Origin: Proteles cristata cristata
Lineage: Eukaryota > Chordata > Mammalia > Carnivora > Hyaenidae
Direction of reading: 5' to 3'
DNA: 64,000 bases
NCBI GenBank assembly: GCA_017311185.1
Contig: JAESUZ010001712.1
Span: forward strand, 744,001-808,000
Shown: piece after piece, positions 1 to 10,300 of the stretch
Layout: each line of letters starts with the position of its first letter
How positions within the stretch are numbered: the first letter of the stretch is position 1
Translations under genes and position numbers: made by a program
Notes under the pieces: model-generated
Seen by the model: only the letters and a program-made list of their open reading frames with translations
Told to the model about the DNA's origin: nothing
Databases searched by the model: none

Positions 1-37
1 TTTTTCCCTCTGTGACAAAAAATAATTGATATTTCTT

Positions 38-260
38 GGGGCGCCTGGGTGGCTTAGTTGGTTAAGCGTCCGACTTTCGCTTAGGTCATGATCTCGCGGT
101 TCGTGGGTTCGAGCCCCGCGTCGGGCTCTGTGCTGACTGCCAGCTCATAGCCTGGAGCCTATTTCAGAATCTGTGTCTCCCTCTCTCTCTGACCCTCTCC
201 TGATCATGCTGTCTCTCTCTCTCTCTCCTAGAAATAAATAAAAATATTTTAAAAAGTAAT
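38..260 (+). mobile_element. CAN-SINE, young subfamily
   Basis: tRNA-Lys-like head GGGGCGCCTGGGTGGCTTAG, B box GGTTCGAGCCCC, CT-rich middle, A-rich tail. Flanked by AATAATTGATATTTCTT (21-37) and AATAATTAATATTTCTT (261-277), 16 of 17 identical. Carries the TTTCGCTTAGG and GACTGCCAGCTC variants. Confidence 0.95.
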
Positions 261-299
261 AATAATTAATATTTCTTGTAATACATGTCTACTGGTGAC

Positions 300-1700
300 A
301 GAATCCTTCAGGTTTTTCTCTTTAAAATACCTGTATTTTTCCTTAATTTTTGAAGACTGGCATAATATAGACTTGTAGACTCATATATACTTGCTCTTTC
401 CTTGCTTGCATGGTTTTTTAGAAGTTGTATGTAATTTTTGTCCTCTTTCATGGATAGGTGAGGTTTATTTTTTCTTGTCACTTCTTTTTACATTATTTCT
501 TTGTATTTGATTTTCTGCAGTTTGAATATGATATGTCTGGGTGTAATTTTTTGTTACTAACTCTGCTGTGAGTTTCCTGGATCTGTGGTTTGGTGAATGT
601 CATTATTTTGGAAAATTCTTAGCCATTTTTTAAACGTTTTTAATTTTTTTTTAAAATTTATTTCTGTGTGTGAGAGAGAGCAAGAGAGAGATTAGGGGAA
701 GGTCAGAGAGAGAGGGAGACACAGAATCTAAAGAAGGCTCCAGGCTCTGAGCTAGCTTTCAGCACAGAGCCTAATACAGAGCCCAAACCCATGAACCGTG
801 AGATCATGACCTGAGCTGAGGTTGGACACTTAACCAACTGAACTATCCAGGTGCCCCAGTTCTTAGCCATTATTAACTCCACTATTTATTCTCCTTTTTC
901 TCCTTCAGGTATTCTTATGATATGTGTGTTAAACTTTTTTCAATTTCCCTACAGTTATTGAGTGTTCTTTTCCTTTTTTTCCCCTATTATTTTTTATTTC
1001 CTTTTCAGTTTGAAAAGTTTCTGGGGACCTATATTTGAGTTTGCTGATGATTCCCTTGACTGTATCCAGCCTACTGATGAGCCCATCAATGGCATCCTTC
1101 ATTTCTGTCATAGTGTTTATTTCTAACATTTTCTTTCGTAGAGTTTCGATCTCTCTACTTAAATTGTCCAAGTGGTCTTGTGTGTTTTGCAGTTTCTCAA
1201 GAGGCCCTTAGCACAGTAAGCAAATTATTTTGAATTCCCAGTCTGATGATTTCAAAATTTCTGCCATCCTTGAGTCTTGTTCTGAAGTCTGTTATCTCTT
1301 CCTACTGTGCTTTTTGTCTTTTATCCTGCTTGCCTTGTACTTTTTTATTGAAAGCCAAATAGGATCTATTGGATAATTTGAAGTGAGGCAGTAGAGCTTT
1401 AGCATTAGGTTTTATATTATATTTATGTGACTAGGAGTTAGGCTGTGTGTCATGTTTGCTGTACCTGCTGCTGTCATAGGCTTCACTTTCCTCTCATGTA
1501 TCTGTTTCTGTCTCCCTGGGTCTTTGGATTTCCCTAGAAATTGCTTCTTAAATAGAGTCGGTACCTTGGAGCTCTCTATTGTAATCCCCTGTTACCATAT
1601 TGGGAGGACTCTGTTGATGTGGTATGGTGGTAATGTATTGTGGATGGGATGTATTCGGTAATACCATGATTAAATTTCAGGGTTTCTCTCTTCAGAAGAG
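300..1700 (-). mobile_element. Ancient antisense L1/HAL1-like fragment (ORF1 region)
   Basis: On the - strand, 929-1171 reads an ORF1-like coiled coil with MKDAIDGLISRLDTVKGIIS followed by ETFQTEKE, resembling the L1 ORF1 heptad region. On the + strand, 510-620 reads the familiar reverse complement of HAL1/L1 ORF1 (tttgaatatgatatgtctgg and nearby ggatctgtgg). A SINE splits it at 628-859. Old, diverged, not functional. Edges are approximate. Confidence 0.55.
628..859 (-). mobile_element. CAN-SINE
   Basis: Reverse-complement SINE from T tail to CAGGTGCCCC. Target duplication TTCTTAGCCATT at 616-627 and 860-871, 12 bp perfect. It splits the ancient L1/HAL1 fragment. Confidence 0.93.
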
Positions 1701-1841
1701 TCATTTATTTTTATCTCTCCTATATGAGAAAGGAGATTGAAGCTCCTGAGTTGTCCAATCATCCTTCTCCTTAGGCCTGAAAAGGCTCTGATAATGTAAT
1801 TTCCATTGAGGAAAGGCTTTTGTTAAGAAAAGAGAAAGCTC

Positions 1842-4800
1842 CAAAAGACATAGGGTAGCAGAATGGATTAAAAAACAAAATCCATCTATATGCTGTCTAC
1901 AAGAAACTCATTTTAGACGGGAAGATACCTTCAGATTAAAAGTAAGGGGATGGAGAAATATATATCATGCTACAGGAAATCAAAAGAAAGCCGGAGTAGC
2001 GATACTTATATCAGACAAACTGGACTTTAAATTAAAGACAATCACAAGAGATGAAGAAGGGCACTACATAATAATTACAGGGTCCATCCATCAGGAAGAA
2101 CTAACAATCATAAATGTCTACGCACCGAATATGGGAGCACCTAAATATCTAAAACAATTAATCACAAACAGAAACAAGCTTATAGATAAGAATGTGCTAA
2201 TAGCAGGGGACTTTAATACTCCACTTACAGCAATGGATAGGTCAACCAGACAGAAAATCACTAAAGAAATAATGGACTTGAAAGATACATTGGACCAGAT
2301 GGACCTGACGGATATATTTAGAACTTTACATCCTGAGGCCAGGGAATTTACTTTCTTCTCAAGTGCGCATGGCACATTCTCCAAGATAGATCACATACTG
2401 GGACATAAAGCAGCCCTCAATAAATATAAAAGAATAGAGATCATACCATGCACACTGTCAGATCACAATGCTTTGAAACTTGAAATCAATTACAGGAAGA
2501 AGTCTGGAAAACTTCCAAAAACATGGAGGTTAAAGAATACCCTTCTAAAGAATGAATGGGCCAATCAGGCAATTAGAGATGAAATTAAAAAATATATGGA
2601 AACAAATGAAAATGAAAACACAACAATTCAAAATCTATGGGATGCGGCAAAGGCAGTCCTAAGAGGAAAGTACATTGCTCTCCAGGCCTATTTCAAGAGA
2701 TTGGAAAAAGCGCAAGTCCAAAATCTAACAGCTCACCTAAAGGAACTAGAGGCAGAGCAACAAGAACGCCCTAAACCCAGTAGAAGAAGAGAAATAGTAA
2801 AAATTAGAGCAGAAATAAACAACATAGAGACCAAAGAAACAATTGAACAGATCAATGAAACCAAGAGTTGGTTTTTTGAAAAGGTAAACAAAATTGACAA
2901 ACCTCTAGCCAGACTTATCCAAAAGAAAAGAGAGAGCACACAAATAGACAAAATTATGAATGAAAATGGACTTATTACAACCAACCCCTCAGAAATACAA
3001 GCAATTATCAGGGAATACGATGAAAAATTATATGCCAACAAATTGACAACTTAGAAGAAATGGACAAATTCCTAAACACACACTCACTACCAAAATTCAC
3101 ACGGGAAGAAATAGAAAACCTGAACAGACCCATAACAAGTGAAGAAATTGAATCAGTGATCAAAAATCTCCCAACAAATAAGAGCCCTGACCTGAGGGCT
3201 TCCCTGGGGAATTCTACCAGACATTTAAAACAGAATTAATCCCAATTCTTCTCAAGTTATTCCAAAAAATAGAAAGCGAAGGAAAACTCCCGGATTCATT
3301 TTATGAAGCCAGCATCACACTGATTCCCAAGCCAGACAGAGATCCAGCAAAAAAGAGAACTACAGTCCAATATCCTTGATGAATACGGATGCAAAAATTC
3401 TCAACAAGATCCTTGCAAATCGAATCCAGCAGCATATAAAAAGAATCATCCACCAAGATCAAGTGGGATTCATTCCTGGGTTACAGGGCTGGTTCAACAT
3501 TCGCAAATCAATCAATGTGATACATCATATCAATAAAAGAAAAGATAAAAACCATATGATCCTGTCAATAGATGCAGAAAAGCATTTGACAAAATACAGC
3601 ATCCCTTCTTAATAAAGACTCTCGAGAAAGTTGGGATAGAAGGAACCTACTTAAACATCATCAAAGCCATCTATGAGAAGCCTTCAGCTAACATCATCCT
3701 CAACGGGGAAAAACTGAGAGCTTTCCCCCTGAGATCAGGAACACGACAGGGATGCCCACTCTCACCACTGTTGTTTAACATAGTGCTGGAAGTCCTAGCA
3801 TCAGCCATCAGACAACAAAAAGAAATCAAAGGCATCAGAATTGGCAAAGAAGGAAGTCAAACTTTCACTCTTCGCAGATGACATGATACTCTACATAGAA
3901 AACCCACAGACTCCACCAGAAGCCTACTAGAACTGATCCAAGAATTCAGCCAAGTTGCAGGGTACAAAATCAACGTACAGAAATCGGTTGCATTTTTATA
4001 CACCAACAATGAAGCAACAGAAAGAGAAATCAAGAAACTGATCCCATTCACAATTGCACAAAAAACCATAAAATACCTTGGAATAAACCTAACCAAGGAT
4101 ACAAGAGATCTGTATGAGGAAAACTATAGAAAACTTATGAAGGAAATTGAAGAAGACACAAAGAAATGGAAAAACATTCCATGCTCATGGATAGGAAGAA
4201 TAAATATAGTTAAGATGTCATTACTACCTAAAGCACTCTACACATTCAATGCAATTCCAATCAAAATTGCACCAGCATACTTCTCAAAACTAGAACAAAC
4301 TATCCAAAAATTTGTATGGAACCACAAAAGACCCGAATAGCCAAAGTAATCCTGAAAAATAAAACCAAAACGGGAGGGATCACCATCCCAGACTTTAGCC
4401 TCTACTACAAAGCTGTCATCATCAAGACAGTATGGTATTGGCACAAAAACAGACACATAGACCAATGGAACAGAATTGAGAACTCAGAAGTGGACCCAAA
4501 AGTATACAGCCAACCAATCTTTGACAAAGCAGGAAAGAATATCCGATGGAAAAAAGACAGCCTTTTTAACAGATGGTGTTGGGAGAACTGGACAGCAACA
4601 TGCAGAAGAATGAAACTAGATCATTTTCTCACACCATGCACAAAAATAAACTCAAAATGGATAAAGGACCTGAACGTGAGACAGGAAACCATCAAAACCC
4701 TAGAGGAGAAAGCAGGAAACAACCTCCTTGACCTCCACCGCAGCAACTTCTTACTTGACACATCCCCAAAAGCAAGGGAATTAAGAGCAAAAATAAACTG

Positions 4801-5820
4801 TTGGGACCTCCTCAAGATTAAAAGCTTCTGCACAGCCAAGGAAACAACCCAGAAAATTAATAGGCAACCAACCGAATGGGAAAAGATAGTTGCAAATGAC
4901 ATATCAGATAAAGGGTTGATATCCAGAATCTACAAGGAACTCACCAAACTACACGCCCGAAAACACAAACAACCCAGTGAAGAAATGGGCAGAAGATATG
5001 AACAGACACTTCTCCAAAGAGGACATCCAGATGGCCAACAGACACATGAAACGATGCTCAGCATCTTCCTCATCAGGGAAATACAAATCAAAACCACACT
5101 GAGATACCACCTCACGCCAGTCAGAGTGGCTAAAATGAGCCAATCAGAGAACTCTAGATGCTGGCGAGGATGTGGAGAAACGGGCACCCTCCTACACTGT
5201 TGGTGGGAATGTAAACTGGTACAGCCCCTCTGGAAAACAGTGTGGAGGTTCCTAAGGAAACTAACAATAGAACTCCCCTATGACCCAGCAATAGCACTGC
5301 TAGGAATTTACCCAAGGGATACAGAAATGCTGAGGCATAGGAGCACGTGTACCCCAATGTTCATAGCAGCACTCTCCACAATAGCTAAAACATGGAAAGA
5401 GCCTAAGTGTCCATCAACAGATGAATGGATCAAGAAGATGTGGTTTATCTATACCATGGAATACTACATGGCAATGAGAAACAATGAAATCTGGCCATGT
5501 GTAGCAACATGGATGGACCTTGAGGGTGTTATGCTGAGCGAAATAAGCCAGGCAGAGAAGGACAAATATCATATGTGTGCACGTATAGGAGGATTAGGAG
5601 GAACTTAACAGAGGACCAAGGGGAGAAGAAGGGCGGAAATGGTGGGGGAAAGGGAGAGAGGCAAACCATGAGAGACTCTTGAATGCTGACAAAAACTGAG
5701 GACTGGTGGATGTGGGGGGGAGGAGGGGTGGGCATGGAGGAGGACACTTGTGGGGATGAGCACTGGGTGTTATGTGGAAACTAATTTGACAATAAACTAT
5801 TTGTAAAAAAAAAAAAAAAA
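1842..5820 (+). mobile_element. L1 copy 1: 5'-truncated LINE-1 with target duplication
   Basis: A sense L1 of about 4 kb. It begins inside ORF2 a little after its start, runs through the endonuclease, reverse transcriptase and C-terminal parts, and then through the carnivore L1 3' UTR to AATAAA (5791-5796) and an A tail ending about 5820. Flanks carry a 17-bp target duplication with two mismatches: AAGAAAAGAGAAAGCTC at 1825-1841 and TAGAAAACAGAAAGCTC at 5824-5840. The left copy begins right after TT, fitting the L1 endonuclease preference TT/AAAA. Closely similar to copies 2 and 3. Confidence 0.93.
1845..5608 (+). pseudogene. L1 copy 1 ORF2 remnant (endonuclease and reverse transcriptase)
   Basis: ORF2 lacks its N-terminal end. 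Endonuclease motifs are visible: LQETHF, GDFNTPL (about 2206) and SDHNAL (about 2459). The reverse transcriptase catalytic motif FADD is at 3871-3882. The C-terminal cysteine region [18 protein letters not shown] is near 5160, and the frame stops at 5606-5608. A one-base deletion near 3046 relative to copy 2 shifts the frame, and further shifts lie between 3054 and 4340, so no complete enzyme is encoded. The last 430 codons (4316-5608) are open. Confidence 0.9.
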
Positions 5821-6295
5821 GAATAGAAAACAGAAAGCTCTTGTATAGTTTAAATGGTTGCTTTCCCCTGCGCATATTTTAAAATAGTTGCTTTTCCCCT
5901 TCAACTGCCCAAAGCAGGAGATTTTATTTTTCTGGTCTTCACTGTGAGAACCAGGTAAGTCTGTTAGAGATAAATACACAAAAGTATGGACGGCTTCCTA
6001 AGACTGGGCTCCTAGATGGTAGCTCTGCCTCCAGCAAGTAGTCTATTACCCCGTGAATGTTCTCCATCAACTTTTTGTCCATATTTACCCATTCCTCTGG
6101 CTTTTAGAGTGGCAATTGAGGATTAGCTTTTTTCCTTTGTGAGGACGGAAATGATGACTTTTTAGAGTTGAAGAAGTTTCTTCCTATAGAATAGAATAGA
6201 CTCTTCCTATAGGCTCACAATGTTAAATGATTATGATAGACATTCATTCTCTGGACGCTGGAGTATAGCCAGATCTTAACATATTTTCTGACTTG

Positions 6296-6493
6296 CTTAA
6301 AAAAATTAATGTTTACCTTTGAGAGACAGGGTACGTATGCATGCAAATGAAGGAGGGACAGAAGAGGAGGAACAGAGGATCTAGAGTGAGCTCTTCATTG
6401 ACAGCAGTGAGCCCGATATGGGGCTTGAACTCACATGATCATGACCTGAGCCAAAGTTGGCTGCTCAAAAGCCTCAGCCACCCAGGCACACCA
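6296..6493 (-). mobile_element. CAN-SINE, diverged
   Basis: Antisense SINE ending cagccacccaggcacacc. Flanked by CTGACTTG at 6288-6295 and 6494-6501. Confidence 0.88.
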
Positions 6494-6519
6494 CTGACTT
6501 GTTTTAGAATAAGTTTTGA

Positions 6520-6759
6520 GGGCGCCTGGGTGGCTCAGTCAGTTAAGCACCCAACTTCAGCTCAGGTCATGATCTTGCAGTTTGTGAGTTCCAGCCCCGC
6601 ATCAAGCTCTGTACTGACAGCTCAGAGCCTGGAGCCTGCTTTGGATTCCGTGTCTCTCTCACTCCCTGCCCCTCCCCTGCTCATGCTTCATCCCTCTCCC
6701 CCCCCCCCCACCCATTTCTGTCTCTCTCTCTCTCTCTTAGAATAAGTAAATGTTTTTTT
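6520..6759 (+). mobile_element. CAN-SINE
   Basis: Starts GGGCGCCTGGGTGGCTCAG; older TTCAGCTCAGGTC form; CT-rich region with a C run at 6700-6710. Ends next to the left target duplication of the following SINE. Confidence 0.9.
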
Positions 6760-6771
6760 AAACATCAAAAT

Positions 6772-7005
6772 TTTTTTTTTTAATTTTTTTAATGTTTTAT
6801 TTATTTCTAGGAGAGAGAGAGAGAGAGAGAGACAGCGTGAGCTGGGGAGGGTCAGAGAGAGAGTGAGTCACAGACTGAAACAGGCTCCGGGCTCTGAGCT
6901 GGCAGTCAGCACAGAGCCCGACGCGGGGCTCGAACCCACGAACCGCGAGATCATGACCTAAGCGAAAGTCTGACGCTTAACCGACTAAGCCAGCCAGGCA
7001 CCCCT
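6772..7005 (-). mobile_element. CAN-SINE, young subfamily
   Basis: Antisense SINE. Duplication AAACATCAAAAT (6760-6771) and AAACATTAAAAT (7006-7017). Young-subfamily variants present (cctaagcgaaagtc). It lies 160 bp before window exon 1. Confidence 0.93.
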
Positions 7006-7165
7006 AAACATTAAAATGTTTTAAAAGATGATGATTAGTATGTTTTTGATTTTGTGTTTTTAAGTGTGTTTACTATATATGGTTCCACGAAATTGATAAT
7101 CAAAGAAACTGCTTACAGACATGAATTTAACCACCATTTCTCACACTTTTCTTTGTTTGTGTTAG

Positions 7166-7330
7166 TTGGTTTTGACGAAGCACCAGAATGACTTCAAGAT
7201 AGAGCTGAAGTATCTGGAGGACGACCTCCTCCTGCGCCTCTCTGCAGCAGAGGGGAGCTTCCTCGATGACACAGAGGTGGTAGAGAGGCTGGAGAGGACC
7301 AAGGCCACCGCGGCAGAGATAGAGCGGAAA
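7166..7330 (+). CDS. DNAH11: DNAH11 window exon 1: end of AAA5 module
   Basis: Fifty-five codons, phase 0 at both ends. The acceptor is gtgttag before TTGGTTTTG and the donor is gtaaga at 7331. The peptide [20 protein letters not shown] followed by [12 protein letters not shown] is the conserved ending of the fifth AAA module (D5) in axonemal heavy chains. It continues as [18 protein letters not shown], a charged helix that leads into the strut coiled coil. The frame stays open 47 codons past the donor by chance; that tail ([10 protein letters not shown]...) has no dynein similarity. The first residue is not a start codon: this is an internal exon and the preceding exon lies upstream of the window. 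Confidence 0.96.
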
Positions 7331-10300
7331 GTAAGAAGGCGCAAAGCACACCTGGAGGGCCATGGCGCTCCCTTTGAATCAAGTGGTTGGGATAAAAATC
7401 TGATCAAACTTGACAGTTTCCTTAAGAGGACTTACTTGTGGATTTCAGGTCATTTAATAAACTGCCCTTAAAAATCAGAATGTGTGGGGCTCTGCACAGA
7501 GCCAGAGGTAGTTAAACTTGTGCGCCTCGTAATTCAGCAGAGATGCTGTCATTCACATGAGACTCTGTGAGGCTATTATTTTTTCCGAGTGACTAAATCT
7601 GAAGAGAATTGGAGGCCTGCTGGCTTATATGGTCTAAAATAGAAAAAGGCTTAGCCTCCAGCTCTGGCAAACTGACACCTTCCAGCCTCGCCACAGGTTT
7701 TGTGGTCTGTTGTACATTTTAGAGAAGTATTTAGAGCTAAAGTCGTGTTTACGGGCCTTTGCTGGTGGGAGAGCGAGCAAGGGATGGTCTCCCGCTGTAC
7801 TCAGATGCATTATTCACCCTGGGAAACAATGACATTTCCTGAAAGCCAGTAAATTTTTATTGAGTAGACTTCCTGCTGAATGTCCAGCCTATGTCCCAAC
7901 ATGCCTTACGCGTGGTGTGCGCTTAGGACTTCCACAGGTGTCCACGAACCTTAAAATTCCGTTGTGTCAAAATGGGAGGAACTGTATTTGCTGTCTGCAA
8001 TATCCTCATTACTTAGTAATCTATTAATTACCCATGTGAGACTGTATCACCACACATCCTATATGTTTATCTTAATTTAAACAAAGAAATGGAATCCCAA
8101 ATTACTCTATCCTTTTAAGTAAGTGAATTCTAGGTGGCTCCTAAGATGGTAAAGATTAGAGCAATTAAGTAAATTAGGTCTTAGCTTTGAAGTTAGCTTC
8201 TAATTGTCTCTTAAAATGCCTCTTCCTATCTTCTTAATATATTGCTATGTAGTAGGGATTTCCCCTCTCTGCTCTAGTTTTATTTCCTTTTGTACACAAG
8301 TATAAAGAATCAAGTCTGTAAAAAAGGTGGGGCGGGGGGAGCTATCTTAGAAAGCTATAGAACCAGGGGCACCTGGGTGGCTCAGTCAGGTTAGCATCCA
8401 ACCTCAGCTCAGGTCATGACCTCATGGTTCATGAGTTCGAGTCCCACATCAGATCATTGCTGTCAGCACAGAGCCTGCTTCAGATCCTCCGTCCTACTCT
8501 CTCTTTGTCCCCTTCCCCCCGCCCCCCGCCCCGCCAACTCATGTACTCTCTCTCAAAAATAAAAATGAACATTAAAAAAAAAACAGCTATGGGACCAGTA
8601 GTCCTAGATTTTTTTTAAAAAGCTGTCTAAGATATTTGAGCCTTGAACAAAAAAGAGTATGTTGGTTGAGTGGTGGTGGTGTTATTGTTGTTTTAATTAT
8701 ATTTCTGAAGGTACCCAGAGGATAATAGATAAAGATAAGCTAAATGGAAATATATGAGCATATGGATCATCGGGTGCAAAGTCAAACAGTCATGAGAGTC
8801 TGCATGTAAAGGCTCTTTTACTAAGCATGGCTATTGGATATATTATTGACCTTGGCTACTTTCGTATACCTTGTTGACTAATAAAGTTATCAGCATTGAA
8901 TTGACTCAGCAGACTTGTAAGAACTATCCCTGGGAGGTGATATAGCTGGGTTTATTAAACCTGAAAAAGAGAAGGGAGGCAGGAAGGTGACATTACTCAG
9001 AACAAATTCTGTAAAACCATAATCACCAGTCAAGTTTGCTTAATCTGTAACCATAACACAGCTAGACTTATGTCTCTTCTCACTGAAAACTCAGTTTATG
9101 AAAAAACTTATTTTAAAATCTGAATTAAATAATTTTGGAAAAACTCAAGCACTTAGATTTCATACGTTTTCTGTTTTAAAAAAAAAATTTTAATGTTTTA
9201 TTTATTTGAGAGAGAGAGAGAGAGAGAGAAAGAAAGAGAGCTTGCCTGACTGAGCCACCCAGGCTCCCCCAGGTTTTCTGTTTTAATATGAATAATTCTT
9301 CACTTTAGATATGTCCCTTCCATCACTTGGGTAAACATAAAGAACATGAAGAGTAAGTGACTTATGTCGTTTGATCTCACCATAGGTGATTGAAGCCAAA
9401 GAAAATGAAAGAAAAATCAACGAGGCCCGAGAATGTTACAGACCAGTGGCAGCGAGAGCATCTCTTCTTTATTTTGTTATTAATGACCTCAGAAAAATTA
9501 ACCCCATCTATCAATTCTCTTTGAAGGTATGCTGAATAAGCTAGGAAACATTTTAAATTCCATGAGTTCAATTTGTTTCTGGAAGTGTGGAATTTATTTT
9601 TAAGCAATTGGTGTATCCAGTAAGGAGTCCTGAGGATCTAGCCAGGAAAAAAAAAAACAAAAAACTTCATTTTCTCTGGAACTTTTATTTATAATTTTCA
9701 GTAAGACTCCGAGATAATTAAATTATGTGTCATCATAATACATTTGGTTTTGCTTTTTATTTTTTTATATTTAAAAAAAATTTTTCTTTTAATGTTTTAT
9801 TTCTGAGAGAGAGACAGCATGAGCAGGAGAGGGTCAGAGAGAGAGGGAGACACAGAATCCGAAGCAGTATCCGGGCTCTGAGCTAGCTCTCAGCACAGAG
9901 CCCGATGCTGGGCTTGAACCCACTAACAGTGAGATCATGACCTGAGCTGAAGTCGGACACTTAACCAACTGAGCCACCCAGGTGCCCCTGGTTTTGTTTT
10001 TTAAACAGTCTTGAGTTTATTATATATAAGGCAATTCTCCTTGAGACTCCTATACTTTCTTTGTGAAGATGTAGGTGTCTTATAAAGAAAAATAACCCAT
10101 GTTATTTTAGTATAATGGGAAAAAGAGTGAGAGTAACTATTCATTAAGTTACTCTATTATATACAATACATTTTCCTACTTTGGTTCATTCTTATGCCTA
10201 AAACATCTCAATAAAGTATATTATTTTATCCCTATATTTTTAAAAAAGAAAACATTTTAAAATGAACTGCTCAATAATTCACATCATAATTGTAAAAGGC

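Larger units (their letters stand above)
1..7165 (+). other. DNAH11 upstream intron (3' part), acceptor at 7165
   Basis: No exon was found. It holds a SINE (38-260), an antisense ancient L1/HAL1-like segment (about 300-1700) with a SINE inside, L1 copy 1 (1842-5820), unremarkable sequence at 5841-6287, and three SINEs (6296-7005). The AG of gtgttag at 7161-7165 precedes window exon 1. Confidence 0.8.
7331..9385 (+). other. DNAH11 window intron 1
   Basis: GT-AG intron of 2055 bp. It contains SINEs at 8367-8584 and 9180-9272. I see nothing recognisable at 7331-8350 or 8600-9165. Confidence 0.85.

Noticed and set aside
38..110. tRNA-like sequence with A and B boxes (here and in each SINE)
   Set aside because: These are the tRNA-Lys-derived heads of CAN-SINEs, followed by CT-rich and A-rich parts and flanked by target duplications; they are not tRNA genes.
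929..1171. 80-codon coiled-coil open frame on the - strand
   Set aside because: Fits diverged L1/HAL1 ORF1 sequence rather than a host gene.
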